A DNA stretch of 64,000 bases from Corynebacterium ulcerans (GCF_900187135.1 NZ_LT906443.1:1-64000), one strand, 5' to 3'. Positions 37,866 through 48,637 are shown, counted from the stretch's first letter. Numbers and translations: made by a program. Notes: generated by a model from the letters alone, not told the origin.

Positions 37866-39374
37866 ATGAACGACAATGCCAAGCCCGACCGTGCTAGCGA
37901 TCTTGACGACGAGATCCCCACATACCAAGCCCCCTCCGCGTCATCGCCACGTGAAGAGTCTCCAGAATCTCCTCAGGAACAACCTTCACAGAAAACTGTA
38001 GATCCCGTAGACCCTGCCAAGAGCATTTATGAACGCGCGGGACGTGTGGCACCTCAGTCGATTCAACCCTCAACGCGAAGCGACGCTGCCCCTGAGCCCG
38101 CGCGTGTGCAGCCTCCGCATGTAGAAAAACCTACTGAGAAGGAAGAGCGTGTCGACGCTACCCCTCACAAAGAATCCACACCGGAAGCTGTGTCGGATTC
38201 TCCTCTCATAGAACCGCCTCGCGATGCGGAAAAGGTAGTGGCCGATGAGCCGGCTACTGTCTCGCAGAAGCCTTTAGCTTCGGAGAATGATGCCGCAGAC
38301 GCTAAACCTGCCGTGACACCAGAAGTGGTTTCTCAAGCAAAGGTGCAGCATCCACCCACGGAGTCTTTTAGTACAGAGCCTGTGGCAAAACAGCCTATGC
38401 CTGCGGAAGATAAAACCACTGTGTTTAGTGCGGCGCCGGCTGCTTCGACTGACCCAGTGACTCCGGTTGCTCCAGCTGCTCCGGACGCCCCTGTCGCAGA
38501 ATCTGTGATTCCTAAAACTCCGGGAGAGGAGAAGACAGCAGCCCTGGGGCGGGATACTCAACGCCATAGTCAACCGCTTGCTTCGGACGCTCCCACCTCG
38601 GTATACCGAGACCCTGCTCCTACTGAGCGTGCGGCGTATATGGATGAGGATTTCGCACCCGCTGTGCCTCCGGTACCACCTGCGCAGCCTGCGGCGTCGC
38701 CAAGCACGGTAGTAACGCCGGCGCCGGTAGCAGCACCTGCTACTACCTCCTTTGCTGAATCCCCGGTTGAGCAAGCACCTGTGGTTGCATCAGCACCTCC
38801 GGTTGCGCCAGTAACACCGCAGCCGGAACCGGTAGACACACACGCTCTTGCCGTTGCAGCTAAACGCGGAACAATCGATTTTGGTTTGCTTGTGCTGCGC
38901 GTCGTTTTTGGTGCTTGGTTGATTTTGGATGCCGTCCAAGTGTTCTTTGCTATGGGAAATTCTGGAGGAATAAACGGCCTGCAGGATCAGTTCTCTTCCT
39001 ACGCTTATGCCAGCACGTTAGCTGTTGCTGTACCAGCTATGGAATTGGCGGCAGGTGTTTTCCTCGTCTTTGGTTTGCTTACTCCAGTCGCTGCTGCTGT
39101 GGCTACTGTTGTGACGTCATTCCTCACGGTGCATCATATTGCGAGCGCGGAGTCGCTGAATCTCCTCGACCTTAATGATTCCATCTGGTTTGCATTCTTC
39201 CTCACCACTATCTCGCTGGTGCTACAGTTCACTGGCCCGGGCCTTATCTCCTTTGATGTAAGTCGGAGTTGGGCTAAGCGGCCACTTGCTAGCTCGTGGG
39301 TCTTTGCCATCTTAGGAATCGCCGGAGCAGTGGCATTGTGGTGGTTCGGAGCCGCCGTAAATCCACTGGTCTAA
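37866..39374 (+). CDS. DoxX family membrane protein with long disordered N terminus
   Basis: A 502-residue protein in two parts. Residues 1 to about 325 are low-complexity, rich in Pro, Ala, Glu and Ser/Thr with Lys early on, with no globular motif; residues about 335-502 are a DoxX domain of four helices: TIDFGLLVLRVVFGAWLILDA, AVAVPAMELAAGVFLVFGL, AVATVVTSFLTVHHIA and the last helix near FAILGIAGAVALWWFG. DoxX proteins in mycobacteria belong to redox/oxidative-stress membrane complexes. The extended N terminus is found in corynebacterial forms. Leaderless start; a bidirectional terminator follows. Confidence 0.85.
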   Translation: MNDNAKPDRASDLDDEIPTYQAPSASSPREESPESPQEQPSQKTVDPVDPAKSIYERAGRVAPQSIQPSTRSDAAPEPARVQPPHVEKPTEKEERVDATPHKESTPEAVSDSPLIEPPRDAEKVVADEPATVSQKPLASENDAADAKPAVTPEVVSQAKVQHPPTESFSTEPVAKQPMPAEDKTTVFSAAPAASTDPVTPVAPAAPDAPVAESVIPKTPGEEKTAALGRDTQRHSQPLASDAPTSVYRDPAPTERAAYMDEDFAPAVPPVPPAQPAASPSTVVTPAPVAAPATTSFAESPVEQAPVVASAPPVAPVTPQPEPVDTHALAVAAKRGTIDFGLLVLRVVFGAWLILDAVQVFFAMGNSGGINGLQDQFSSYAYASTLAVAVPAMELAAGVFLVFGLLTPVAAAVATVVTSFLTVHHIASAESLNLLDLNDSIWFAFFLTTISLVLQFTGPGLISFDVSRSWAKRPLASSWVFAILGIAGAVALWWFGAAVNPLV

Positions 39375-39389
39375 ACCAAGGAAAGCACT

Positions 39390-39430
39390 AAAGACCCTGA
39401 TCTCCAGGTTTCCGGAGGTCAGGGTCTTTT
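39390..39430. terminator. Bidirectional terminator between DoxX gene and ilvD
   Basis: Sixteen-bp stem AAAGACCCTGATCTCC with its complement (one G-U), 8-nt loop, TTTT at the right end and AAA before the left arm. Confidence 0.88.
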
Positions 39431-39442
39431 CTTGTGTAATTG

Positions 39443-41284
39443 TTAATCTACGTGACGTACCGCGCCTTTGTCTGCTGAGGTCGCCATTTTGGCGTATGCG
39501 CGCAGAGCCTTGGATACGGGGCGCTGGCGGTTTTGCGGCTTCCACGGTTTTTCCCGTGCGTTCATAGCTTTACGACGCCGCTCGATGTCATCCTCAGCCA
39601 CATCTAGACGTAACAGTCTTTCCTGAATATCAATCGTGATCTGATCGCCATTTTCGATCAGACCGATGAGTCCGCCATGAGCTGCTTCAGGAGAGATATG
39701 GCCGATTGATAGTCCTGATGTTCCTCCCGAGAAGCGGCCATCGGTGATCAGCGCGCATGCTTTGCCTAGGCCAGCACCTTTAAGGAATGAGGTTGGATGA
39801 AGCATCTCTTGCATGCCGGGGCCACCAGAGGGACCCTCATAGCGGATCACCACCACGTCGCCGGGTTGGACCTCTTTATTTAGAATGATGGAGACGGCTT
39901 CTTCTTGGCTTTCAACCACGCGAGCGGGACCAGAGAACGTCCATACGGATTTATCAACTCCGGCAGATTTTACTACCGCGCCGTCGGGGGCGAGATTGCC
40001 ACGCAAAATAGCTAAACCTCCGTCAGCAGAATACGCATGGTCAACATCATGGATACATCCATTGGCGGTGTCTAGATCGAGCGAATCCCAACGGTTTGAT
40101 TGAGAGAATGGCTCAGTAGTGCGTACGCCTCCAGGAGCTGCATGGAATAGCTCGATGGCTTCTTGTGAAGGGTTATTGCTGCGTACATCCCAGTCGCCAA
40201 GCCACTCATCCAACGATGAATAGAGGACAGAGTGGACAGTTTTTTCTAGTAGGCCGTTCCTGTGGAGCTCCCCAAGGATGGCTGGAATTCCTCCGGCTCT
40301 GTGGACATCTTCGATGTGGTAACTGCCATTCGGGGCGACTTTAGATAAACAAGGGATCCGGTGTGATAACTCATCAATATCTGCGAGCGAGAAATCGACG
40401 TCACCCTCCTGCGCTGCGGCCAGCGTGTGGAGAACCGTATTAGTTGAGCCGCCCATTGCCATATCAAGGGCCATCGCATTGAGAAATGCTTCTTTTGTGG
40501 CTACGTTACGGGGGAGTACTGACTCATCTTCTTGGCCGTAGTATCGCTGACACATGTCCACAATTATGGTGCCTGCCTGTTCAAACAGCTGCCTACGTGC
40601 AGTATGCGTAGCCAGCGTAGTGCCGTTACCTGGCAAAGAAAGCCCGAGTGCTTCCGTTAAACAGTTCATTGAGTTAGCGGTAAACATTCCGGAACAGGAT
40701 CCACAGGTAGGGCAGGCAGACTCCTCAATAGTCTGCAATGAGTCGTCGTCTACGGCTTCATTAGCTGATGCAGTGATGGCGGTGATTAAGTCGGTCGGAG
40801 CATGTGCTATCCCGTCAACCACTACGGCTTTGCCAGCTTCCATGGGGCCGCCAGAGACAAAAATGGCGGGGATGTTTAAGCGCAGTGCGGCATTGAGCAT
40901 CCCAGGAGTGATTTTGTCGCAGTTGGAAATACAAACCATGGCATCGGCAGTATGCGCATTCACCATGTATTCCACCGAGTCCGCAATAATCTCCCTACTA
41001 GGAAGGGAATAGAGCATGCCCCCGTGCCCCATGGCGATACCATCGTCCACCGCGATCGTGTTGAATTCCTTGGGAACTCCACCCGCTGCTCGAACTGCGT
41101 CGGCAACGATATCGCCAACATTTTTAAGATGCACATGGCCGGGAACAAACTGCGTATAGGAATTGACAATCGCTACAATTGGCTTCCCAAACTCGTGCTC
41201 TTTAGTTCCAGTGGCCCGCCAGAGGGCGCGAGCGCCCGAGGCATTTCGACCGACAGTAGTGACGCGTGAACGGAGTGGAAACAT
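39443..41284 (-). CDS. ilvD: Dihydroxy-acid dehydratase IlvD
   Basis: Third common step of isoleucine and valine synthesis; Fe-S enzyme. 613 residues. Cluster cysteines are in [12 protein letters not shown] and [19 protein letters not shown]; the domain also has [10 protein letters not shown] and the C-terminal [20 protein letters not shown]. The gene lies on the minus strand, opposite to ilvBNC, with two membrane-protein genes between. It ends at a bidirectional terminator. ATG with AGGA close upstream. The 213-bp gap before it holds a GAGAGCAG / CTGCTCTC repeat at 41349-41383 without a U-tract. High certainty. Confidence 0.97.
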   Translation of the reverse strand: MFPLRSRVTTVGRNASGARALWRATGTKEHEFGKPIVAIVNSYTQFVPGHVHLKNVGDIVADAVRAAGGVPKEFNTIAVDDGIAMGHGGMLYSLPSREIIADSVEYMVNAHTADAMVCISNCDKITPGMLNAALRLNIPAIFVSGGPMEAGKAVVVDGIAHAPTDLITAITASANEAVDDDSLQTIEESACPTCGSCSGMFTANSMNCLTEALGLSLPGNGTTLATHTARRQLFEQAGTIIVDMCQRYYGQEDESVLPRNVATKEAFLNAMALDMAMGGSTNTVLHTLAAAQEGDVDFSLADIDELSHRIPCLSKVAPNGSYHIEDVHRAGGIPAILGELHRNGLLEKTVHSVLYSSLDEWLGDWDVRSNNPSQEAIELFHAAPGGVRTTEPFSQSNRWDSLDLDTANGCIHDVDHAYSADGGLAILRGNLAPDGAVVKSAGVDKSVWTFSGPARVVESQEEAVSIILNKEVQPGDVVVIRYEGPSGGPGMQEMLHPTSFLKGAGLGKACALITDGRFSGGTSGLSIGHISPEAAHGGLIGLIENGDQITIDIQERLLRLDVAEDDIERRRKAMNAREKPWKPQNRQRPVSKALRAYAKMATSADKGAVRHVD

Positions 41285-41497
41285 GCTGTTCCTAACGTGT
41301 GGGCTGATTGTATAGATATAGTGCTGTGCTAGACGCGTTGTGGCAGGGGAGAGCAGTGAGCACTTGTTTCAACTGCTGCTCTCTTAGCGAGGAACCCAAG
41401 GAAAGTAGGGGGAGCTCGTGCGGCCTCATTATGGGTGGATGAGGCGGCGACGATTATTCCTACTCTGTAGGATAGCTCATCTCATAAAGCTCTGTGA

Positions 41498-42049
41498 CTA
41501 GGACTCGTCGCGATTTTTTGCAGCCTCGCGTCGTTCAAACTCTTCTTTTGTGAGCATTTCTTGGTAGCCGTCACGATGCACGATAACGACCTTATCGTCT
41601 GCGGCCTTCTTGCCTTGGGATAAGACATCAGGAATACGTCCCGCAGATGCTTCCTCTAACCGGGGGAGCGAATTGAACGTAATCGCAGGTAGCGGGAAGG
41701 CCTTATGTGTGGTCTTGAGTATGGCTCGGGACCCTTTGAACTCGATCCCCTGAATGTCTTCCCAAGCCGCATGAGCGGGAGCCTGGAGAAAGTACTTAGC
41801 CGTAATGCCCGAATCATCGACTATGGTCTTCGTCCTGAGTACCCAGATAATAAAGAGTACGGGGAAGGCTAATAGCCAGAACAAATAGAGCGGTGCTGCG
41901 CCGATGATAAGGAGGAGCATTGCAGCCATAATGCCAGCCGCCAAGATATGGGTGCGCTCTTGGGAGAAAACAACTTTTGTTTTTGGCGATTGCGCACCGG
42001 AGGATTTAGTGGGATCGGCAGGGGAGTCAGCTGAAGATTTTTCGCTCAT
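41498..42049 (-). CDS. Membrane protein with PH-like (bPH) domain
   Basis: A 183-residue protein of the bacterial PH-domain membrane family; function unknown. A polar N terminus is followed by two helices (HILAAGIMAAMLLLIIGAAPLYLFWLLAFPVLFIIWVL is a helical hairpin), then IVDDSGITAKYFLQAPAHAAWEDIQGIEFKG, the start of the PH-like beta domain, and a Glu/Lys-rich tail. ATG 42049 is chosen because TAGGAT lies 8 nt upstream; an earlier ATG exists at 42079. The same gene follows the channel gene in C. glutamicum's ilv region. Confidence 0.78.
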   Translation of the reverse strand: MSEKSSADSPADPTKSSGAQSPKTKVVFSQERTHILAAGIMAAMLLLIIGAAPLYLFWLLAFPVLFIIWVLRTKTIVDDSGITAKYFLQAPAHAAWEDIQGIEFKGSRAILKTTHKAFPLPAITFNSLPRLEEASAGRIPDVLSQGKKAADDKVVIVHRDGYQEMLTKEEFERREAAKNRDES

Positions 42050-42057
42050 GGGAAAAC

Positions 42058-42063
42058 ATCCTA
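42058..42063 (-). promoter_or_regulatory. -10 hexamer (TAGGAT) of the PH-domain gene
   Basis: Minus-strand TAGGAT 8 nt before ATG 42049, just downstream of the channel gene's stop. Confidence 0.45.
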
Positions 42064-42100
42064 ATGGACAGGGAATCAACGGGGTGGTCTGCCGCAGCTC

Positions 42101-43795
42101 TTAAGGCGTGACTACGTGCGAATTATGTGTACCCGCATCGGTTGTGCCGCCTTCTGCCTGCGGATCTGCCCCTGGGGCAGGGCCTGTTGAGTCTGGCGGA
42201 AGATCCTGTGGACTTGTGGGGCTTGCTGGTTCTTCTGAAACACCTCCACTTGAGCCCGAGCTACCGTGTGGAGCAGGGGGTGGGGTTTCTGAAGAAGTTT
42301 GTTGGCTTGAGGTCTGAGGTACTGATGTCTCAGTTGTCTTTGGCGCGGGGGTGGTTGGAGGCGCTGGTGGCGCAACGGGGGTTGTGGGCTGTGGTGATGG
42401 TGGGGCCACACTACGGGAATTCTGATAAGCGTCGTCAGGCTCTAGCGTGAAGCCCTTGAGTAAAACTATGAGCGCAAAACCGATAACAAGCATAGTTGTG
42501 GAGACTCGGGTACGGCCCCCGACTGTGAGAATTCGACGCCACGTTGTCGTGGAAGAATCGGATGAGGCTCTTGGTGATTGTGCGTCTTTATCGTGGATTC
42601 CTTGATCGGTGGAATTTTGCTGCTCGTTAGTAGAAATGGCGGCATCCATGAGTCCGGTTTCTACAATCGCAGGATCTTCTTGTGCATGATCGCCGCGGTT
42701 CGGTGATTGGGCGTCGGGAAGCTCCGTGGTGCGTGGCTTTTCTGCGGGTGCGATAGGGGAAGCACCTGGGAAAACCTTGGTAGTCTCGGAGTTTTCTGCG
42801 CTAGTCAGGGGCCGGGAGATCTCGTCTGTGGAGCTAGTCGACGCAACCGTCCTCGGGGTGTCCGTGTTGGCGATTATTGCTGGACGGAAGAGTGAATCGG
42901 CGATATCTGAAGGCGAGGAAGTCTCAAGTGTGTCTGCCCGGGAGCCTGTAAGAGTAGGTGCAGTGCCATATTCTTGCCAGAATTCATCAATGATGGAGGT
43001 ACGAATCGCGCGTTCCACAAGCCACTGAGATCCTGGATTGACCTGGCATACAAAGCGCATATCTACTGTCCAAGGCTGGCCTACTGTGCTGGGTTGATGC
43101 ACAGCAACAGAGGGGTGCACGCTGAGTTCGCCGAGTACTTCTGGTGCAATGTCACTGCGGCGTAAAGCCCGTTGGGTAGCGTGCGTTGAACGTTCTATGG
43201 CTTCTTCGATTGAATCCGAACCGAGGAGGGGGATAGGCATGGTAACCACTGCGCTCGACCAATAATTTGAGTTATTGATGGATACCCCGGCTTTAGAGTT
43301 GGGGATGATGACGGTTTCCTCTGCGAGCGTTCTGATCCTCGTTGCACGCATCGTGATCTGGATGACCGTGCCTTCAATTGTGGTGGCTCCGCCTTCAAAT
43401 CGAACCCAGTCGCCCACGCCGTAGTGCTTCTCACTCAGGATAAAGAAGCCTGCAAGGAAATCGGCGATGATGGATTGTGCGCCTAAACCGATTGCGGCAG
43501 AGGCTGCTGTGGCAGGGATGGCGGCACCGGCGAGCGTAAAGCCGATTTGTTGCAAAACAAAAACAAAGATCACAAAGTAGGCGATCATCTGCGCGATGTA
43601 GATCATCACGCCGGCGAAAGCAAGATGTGCCTTCGACTCATCCTCATGCTCGTCTATGACCTTCTTTTCCACGATGCGCATGGCTAAACGCCCAAGGCGA
43701 GGCACAAGAAAGGCCAGGAAGGCCAAGATCAGGAGGTTAAGGCCCGTGTCGATGAACCAGTCCCACGTTTGGTGCAAGAGGAATTGAGTTCGCAT
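42101..43795 (-). CDS. mscCG: Small-conductance mechanosensitive channel, MscCG-like
   Basis: MscS-family channel. The 564-residue protein has N-terminal helices (LNLLILAFLAFLVPRLG), the pore helix region GAAIPATAASAAIGLGAQSI with Gly/Ala packing, the beta domain (YGVGDWVRFEGGATTIEGTV), then a long tail: an extra helix STTMLVIGFALIVLLKGF at about 445-462 and a Pro/Thr/Ser-rich end. The extra tail and location beside ilvD/ilvB match C. glutamicum MscCG (YggB), the glutamate exporter and tension valve. Tail sequence is lineage-specific. TATCCT lies 8 nt before the ATG. Confidence 0.88.
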   Translation of the reverse strand: MRTQFLLHQTWDWFIDTGLNLLILAFLAFLVPRLGRLAMRIVEKKVIDEHEDESKAHLAFAGVMIYIAQMIAYFVIFVFVLQQIGFTLAGAAIPATAASAAIGLGAQSIIADFLAGFFILSEKHYGVGDWVRFEGGATTIEGTVIQITMRATRIRTLAEETVIIPNSKAGVSINNSNYWSSAVVTMPIPLLGSDSIEEAIERSTHATQRALRRSDIAPEVLGELSVHPSVAVHQPSTVGQPWTVDMRFVCQVNPGSQWLVERAIRTSIIDEFWQEYGTAPTLTGSRADTLETSSPSDIADSLFRPAIIANTDTPRTVASTSSTDEISRPLTSAENSETTKVFPGASPIAPAEKPRTTELPDAQSPNRGDHAQEDPAIVETGLMDAAISTNEQQNSTDQGIHDKDAQSPRASSDSSTTTWRRILTVGGRTRVSTTMLVIGFALIVLLKGFTLEPDDAYQNSRSVAPPSPQPTTPVAPPAPPTTPAPKTTETSVPQTSSQQTSSETPPPAPHGSSGSSGGVSEEPASPTSPQDLPPDSTGPAPGADPQAEGGTTDAGTHNSHVVTP

Positions 43796-43803
43796 GACTA
43801 CCG

Positions 43804-43809
43804 AGGATA
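43804..43809 (-). promoter_or_regulatory. -10 hexamer (TATCCT) of the channel gene
   Basis: Minus-strand TATCCT 8 nt before ATG 43795. Confidence 0.45.
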
Positions 43810-43922
43810 GCGATGTTGGTGGGGTTGGTGGGTGTGCTAGTTCTTATGTGTGAATAGGGAAGTGACCCACACCATATGGGGGTAAGCTAAGGAAAAACGC
43901 CAACATTCCATTGTGTGGCGTG

Positions 43923-43928
43923 TAGTAT
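43923..43928 (+). promoter_or_regulatory. -10 hexamer (TAGTAT) of the ilvBNC operon
   Basis: TAGTAT 8 nt before the leader-peptide ATG at 43937, so the operon transcript probably starts at or beside the leader start codon. Confidence 0.6.
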
Positions 43929-43936
43929 CCCATCCT

Positions 43937-43984
43937 ATGAACATTATTCGACTTGTAGTGCTATCCGAGCGGCGCCTGCCGTAA
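43937..43984 (+). CDS. ilvBNC leader peptide (attenuation control)
   Basis: A 15-codon open frame encoding MNIIRLVVLSERRLP, too short to be called by length. It contains two Ile, three Leu and two Val codons (plus Arg and Ser), so ribosome stalling senses all three branched-chain amino acids. The terminator at 44009-44048 begins 24 nt after its stop, as needed for attenuation. C. glutamicum has a closely similar leader before ilvB. No Shine-Dalgarno is present; the start is at the presumed transcription start. Strong support from position and codon content. Confidence 0.9.
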   Translation: MNIIRLVVLSERRLP

Positions 43985-44008
43985 CGGCCACCAAGTCGTA
44001 ACGTAAGC

Positions 44009-44048
44009 GCCCTCGCCAGCATCACAAGTGCTGATCGGGGGCTTTTTT
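44009..44048 (+). terminator. ilvBNC attenuator terminator
   Basis: GC-rich stem of 12 pairs with one bulge (GCCCTCG-CC-AGCA and complementary arm), 7-nt loop, then TTTTTT. Forms when the leader ribosome is not stalled. Upstream GGCGCC/GTAACG sequence may provide the alternative antiterminator. Confidence 0.88.
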
Positions 44049-44222
44049 CGTAGCGGACCACCATCATCCGCTTAATGTTCAACTATTGAATAAGCAGATC
44101 GTTTAAACCGGCAACTAATGGTTTTAGCGGTGCTGTGTATTGGCATATGACCTAGTCCAGGCAGCCAAGCCTTTGGCTAGATCCGAGCAGAACATCCGTA
44201 AACAATCAAGGAGCTAGAAGTC

Positions 44223-46154
44223 GTGGCAGCCTCCACAAAGACCACAAAGACCACATCTTCGGTCCCGCCTTCTCCCGCTGCGATGGCTAAGCGGTCCCAG
44301 TCACAAAGGCCTGAGCGTATGACAGGTGCAGAGGCGATCGTGCGATCGCTTGAGGCACTGGGTACAGACATTGTCTTCGGCCTACCCGGTGGAGCGGTCC
44401 TCCCTCTTTATGATGCGTTGTATTCCGCCCAAAAACTAAGGCATGTTCTAGTCCGACATGAGCAAGGGGCCGGGCATGCTGCAACGGGATATGCGCAGGC
44501 AACTGGCAGGGTTGGGGTTTGCATCGCTACCTCTGGCCCAGGGGCGACTAACTTGGTCACACCTATTGCTGATGCAAACTTGGATTCAGTGCCTCTCGTC
44601 GCTATTACCGGCCAAGTAGGGCGTTCGCTTCTAGGCACAGACGCTTTCCAAGAAGCGGACATCCGCGGTATTACCATGCCTGTGACTAAGCACAACGTGA
44701 TGGTCACGGATGTGAATAAGATTCCGCAGGCGCTAGCGGAAGCTTTCTATCTTGCGCAGACCGGTCGTCCAGGTCCAGTGCTTGTCGACGTCCCCAAGGA
44801 CATCCAGCAAGCAGAGGTGGACTTCATATGGCCTCCAAAGATCGATCTTCCCGGGTATAAGCCTGTTAGTGTGCCCCACAATCGGCCAATTGAGCAGGCA
44901 GTAAAACTGATATCTTCTGCGCGGCGACCTGTCCTCTACATCGGTGGCGGAGTTATTAAGGCTAATGCCGCAGAGGCTTTGCGAGCCTTTGCTGAGTATG
45001 CCCAGATCCCAGTGGTTACAACCCTTATGGCCCTAGGTTCTTTCCCTAGCTCGCATGACCTGCACATGGGGATGCCCGGAATGCACGGCACTGTTCCAGC
45101 GGTGGGAGCAATGCAGATGAGTGATCTGTTGATTGCTATCGGCGCTCGATTTGATGATCGTGTCACTGGAGCTTTGAATTCTTTTGCACCGGACGCGCAA
45201 GTGATTCATGCGGATATTGATCCTGCTGAAATCGGGAAAATTCGTTCTGTTGATGTCCCGATAGTGGGCGATGCTAAAGAAGTTCTGGAAGCGCTTCTTA
45301 ATACATATAAGGCTTCTCAAGCTGCTCTACCTCGTAGTGCTCGCTGGTTGAAATATTTGGCAGGTTTGAAAGAACATTTCCCTCGCGGTTGGGAAAAGAG
45401 CGAGAACGGCTTGATCGAGCCTCAGCGAGTTATCAGGGAATTATCCAAGGAAGTTGGACCTGATGCTATCTACGCGGCAGGTGTAGGCCAGCACCAAATG
45501 TGGTCGGCGCAATTCTTGGACTTTGAAAAGCCCCGTACCTGGCTTAATTCCGGTGGTTTAGGAACGATGGGCTACGCCATCCCTGCTGCTCTCGGAGCCA
45601 AAGCAGGGGCTCCCGATACTGAAGTATGGGCTATCGACGGTGATGGTTGTTTCCAAATGACTAATCAAGAACTTGCTACGGCTGCTGTGGAGGGCATGCC
45701 GATCAAGGTTGCTTTGATTAACAATGGAAACCTGGGGATGGTGCGCCAGTGGCAGACTCTGTTCTACGACGGAAATTACTCCAACACTAAATTGCGCGAA
45801 AAAGATAACTACATGCCTGATTTTGTTGGGCTCGCAGAAGCCCTTGGCTGCGCTGCTTTCCGCGTTACGCGCGCAGAGGACATCGTTCCGACAATCCGTA
45901 AGGCGCGAGCTATTAATGACCGTCCGGTGGTGATCGATTTTATCGTGGGCGAGGATGCCCAAGTGTGGCCTATGGTTGCGGCTGGTCACTCAAATTCGGA
46001 TATTCAGTACGCCAAGGGACTTCGTCCCTTCTTTGATGGGGAAGAATCTGCTGCGGAGTCTCCCGATGAGATTGATGATTTGATCGAAGAGGCAACTTTA
46101 TTGTCCTTGGAAAAGCAGGCGAAAAGAAACCTTGCCCCGCGGGAACAAATCTAG
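44223..46154 (+). CDS. ilvB: Acetolactate synthase large subunit IlvB
   Basis: ThDP- and FAD-dependent enzyme making acetolactate and acetohydroxybutyrate. 643 residues. ThDP motif [20 protein letters not shown] then [12 protein letters not shown]; activating Glu in [18 protein letters not shown]-domain [23 protein letters not shown]. An Ala/Thr/Ser-rich N terminus of about 35 residues is not conserved. GTG start with GGAGC upstream at the end of a 180-nt stretch after the attenuator. ilvN follows within 9 bp. High certainty. Confidence 0.97.
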   Translation: MAASTKTTKTTSSVPPSPAAMAKRSQSQRPERMTGAEAIVRSLEALGTDIVFGLPGGAVLPLYDALYSAQKLRHVLVRHEQGAGHAATGYAQATGRVGVCIATSGPGATNLVTPIADANLDSVPLVAITGQVGRSLLGTDAFQEADIRGITMPVTKHNVMVTDVNKIPQALAEAFYLAQTGRPGPVLVDVPKDIQQAEVDFIWPPKIDLPGYKPVSVPHNRPIEQAVKLISSARRPVLYIGGGVIKANAAEALRAFAEYAQIPVVTTLMALGSFPSSHDLHMGMPGMHGTVPAVGAMQMSDLLIAIGARFDDRVTGALNSFAPDAQVIHADIDPAEIGKIRSVDVPIVGDAKEVLEALLNTYKASQAALPRSARWLKYLAGLKEHFPRGWEKSENGLIEPQRVIRELSKEVGPDAIYAAGVGQHQMWSAQFLDFEKPRTWLNSGGLGTMGYAIPAALGAKAGAPDTEVWAIDGDGCFQMTNQELATAAVEGMPIKVALINNGNLGMVRQWQTLFYDGNYSNTKLREKDNYMPDFVGLAEALGCAAFRVTRAEDIVPTIRKARAINDRPVVIDFIVGEDAQVWPMVAAGHSNSDIQYAKGLRPFFDGEESAAESPDEIDDLIEEATLLSLEKQAKRNLAPREQI

Positions 46155-46163
46155 GAGATGGTG

Positions 46164-46682
46164 ATGACTAATAAGGATATTTCTCGCCATATCTTGAGCG
46201 TTTTAGTCCAAGATACTGACGGCATTACGTCTCGCGTTGTGGCGATGTTTACTCGCCGTAGTTTCAGCATCGTGTCATTTGTCTCGGGAAAGACTGAAGA
46301 GCCCGGTGTTAACCGCTTTACCATTGTTGTAGACGCAGACGAAGTAAATATTGAGCAGATCACTAAACAGCTCAATAAATTAATTCCAGTACTTAAAGTG
46401 GTACGGCTAGAAAAAGAAACCACTATTGCCAGAGCCTTGATGCTGGTTAAGGTGGCTGCTGATGCGTCGAACCGCCCGCAAGTAGTTGATGCCGCAAATA
46501 TCTTCCGCGCTCGAATCGTGGATGTTGCACCTGACTCGGTTGTCATTGAAGCGACAGGCAACAAAGGAAAACTCAACGCCCTTTTGGACGTGCTTGAACC
46601 TTTTGGGGTGCTGGAATTGATTTCATCCGGGCAGATTGCCCTGCATCGCGGATCAAAAACAATGGCGCCAGGTAACCGGTAG
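46164..46682 (+). CDS. ilvN: Acetolactate synthase small (regulatory) subunit IlvN
   Basis: Small subunit that raises IlvB activity and gives valine feedback. 172 residues: N-terminal ACT domain (RHILSVLVQDTDGITSRVVAM, with feedback-type residues) and a C-terminal domain (DAANIFRARIVDVAPDSVVIEATG). ATG 46164 (MTNKDISRH) is preferred over 46158 because AGGAG sits at 46153-46157 with a 6-nt gap. It overlaps no other gene; a 139-bp gap with its own promoter-like sequence then leads to ilvC. Confidence 0.95.
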   Translation: MTNKDISRHILSVLVQDTDGITSRVVAMFTRRSFSIVSFVSGKTEEPGVNRFTIVVDADEVNIEQITKQLNKLIPVLKVVRLEKETTIARALMLVKVAADASNRPQVVDAANIFRARIVDVAPDSVVIEATGNKGKLNALLDVLEPFGVLELISSGQIALHRGSKTMAPGNR

Positions 46683-46791
46683 CTCTTGGAAATAGAAGTA
46701 TTTCAGAACCCGGTATGTGCTTCAGATTTCTCTAGCTTTGGAAAACATTTCTTCATTTCCACGTCGCACTATCCGCTGCGTGGGTTGATAG

Positions 46792-47835
<1,044 letters not shown>

Positions 47836-47840
47836 TACAT

Positions 47841-47891
47841 AAAAAGGGAGCACCGCGACTAGGTAATGAAGTCGCGGTGCTCCCTTTTTTT
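47841..47891. terminator. Bidirectional terminator after ilvC
   Basis: Perfect 20-bp stem (47841-47860 with 47870-47889), loop 9 nt, run of seven T at the right end and five A at the left, serving ilvC and the minus-strand gene. Confidence 0.93.
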
Positions 47892-47914
47892 ATTGTGCTA
47901 TCTGTGTTCCCTCA

Positions 47915-48637
47915 TTAGAGGCGAAGGACATTTTTGACAAGGTGCCACACGCCACCACCGATAAGCGTAAGAATGCCTGCAATGCCGCCGATCCACGCGA
48001 AGACTTTGCCCAGTATGCTTCCGCCATCAGTGCCTTTAACTACGACGGTAAGGGGCAGTTCTTTTTCCATATATTCTTTTGTGCTTGGGTCTTTCATCTG
48101 AAAACTTGTGACGAAGGTGCCAGGCTGATTGGCTGCAGTATAGGAGTATTCGTAGGTTATATGAGCACCTGCGGTGCCAAAAATGCTAGTACCATGCGTT
48201 ATAGATTCGATTGTTTGTAAATTTTTTTGCTCAAATGTTCTGTTAGGGAGTTTGTCCAGGGATTCTACAGAGGTCTTTTCTGGTTTTCTAAAGAAAATGG
48301 TTTTCTTTCCAGTGCTCGGGTCGAAAGAACCGATAGGTGAGAGGTGCTCCATAAAATCGGTAAAGGCAATATTGTTTCTTGGGATTTTTAACTCGAGTTT
48401 GACGTTAATGGTGTCGCCTGGATTCACTGTGACCGTTTTGCCGTCTCTTGCTTGAGTTTCATCTTGGGGAGTGGTGACAGTGATACTGCGGATGAGAGTG
48501 GCGTTGCCGAACTTCTGAGTGCTTGTACTGATGGTCGTGGCTGCACTTTCCTGCTGTTGTGCCTGGGCTACGGGAGAAGCTGTTGTGAACAGTGCGACAG
48601 CAAGAATTGGGGTTAAGAAGCGTTTTATACGCAGCAT
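47915..48637 (-). CDS. Secreted/membrane-anchored protein of unknown function
   Basis: A 240-residue exported protein not recognised. Signal peptide MLRIKRFLTPILAVALFTTASPV with likely cleavage after AQA at residue 27. The middle is a beta-rich, Thr-rich region with PGDTINVKLELKIPRNNIAF and ends near LPLTVVVKG. A hydrophobic helix AWIGGIAGILTLIGGGVWHLV and a short basic tail KNVLRL close it, so it is anchored at its C terminus. No LPxTG. ATG 48637 has AAGGA 7 nt upstream; a 5' extension to 48667 is unlikely. The region is more AT-rich than the ilv genes. Confidence 0.75.
   Translation of the reverse strand: MLRIKRFLTPILAVALFTTASPVAQAQQQESAATTISTSTQKFGNATLIRSITVTTPQDETQARDGKTVTVNPGDTINVKLELKIPRNNIAFTDFMEHLSPIGSFDPSTGKKTIFFRKPEKTSVESLDKLPNRTFEQKNLQTIESITHGTSIFGTAGAHITYEYSYTAANQPGTFVTSFQMKDPSTKEYMEKELPLTVVVKGTDGGSILGKVFAWIGGIAGILTLIGGGVWHLVKNVLRL

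Noticed and set aside
43861-43900. DtxR (iron) box near the ilv promoter
   Set aside because: GGTAAGCTAAGG is only loosely similar to the TTAGGTTAGCCTAACC consensus; too weak to call.
47915-48637. LPLTV near the C terminus as a sortase signal
   Set aside because: Lacks the G of LPxTG and sits in a beta strand; the C-terminal helix ends in a short basic tail but no true motif is present.
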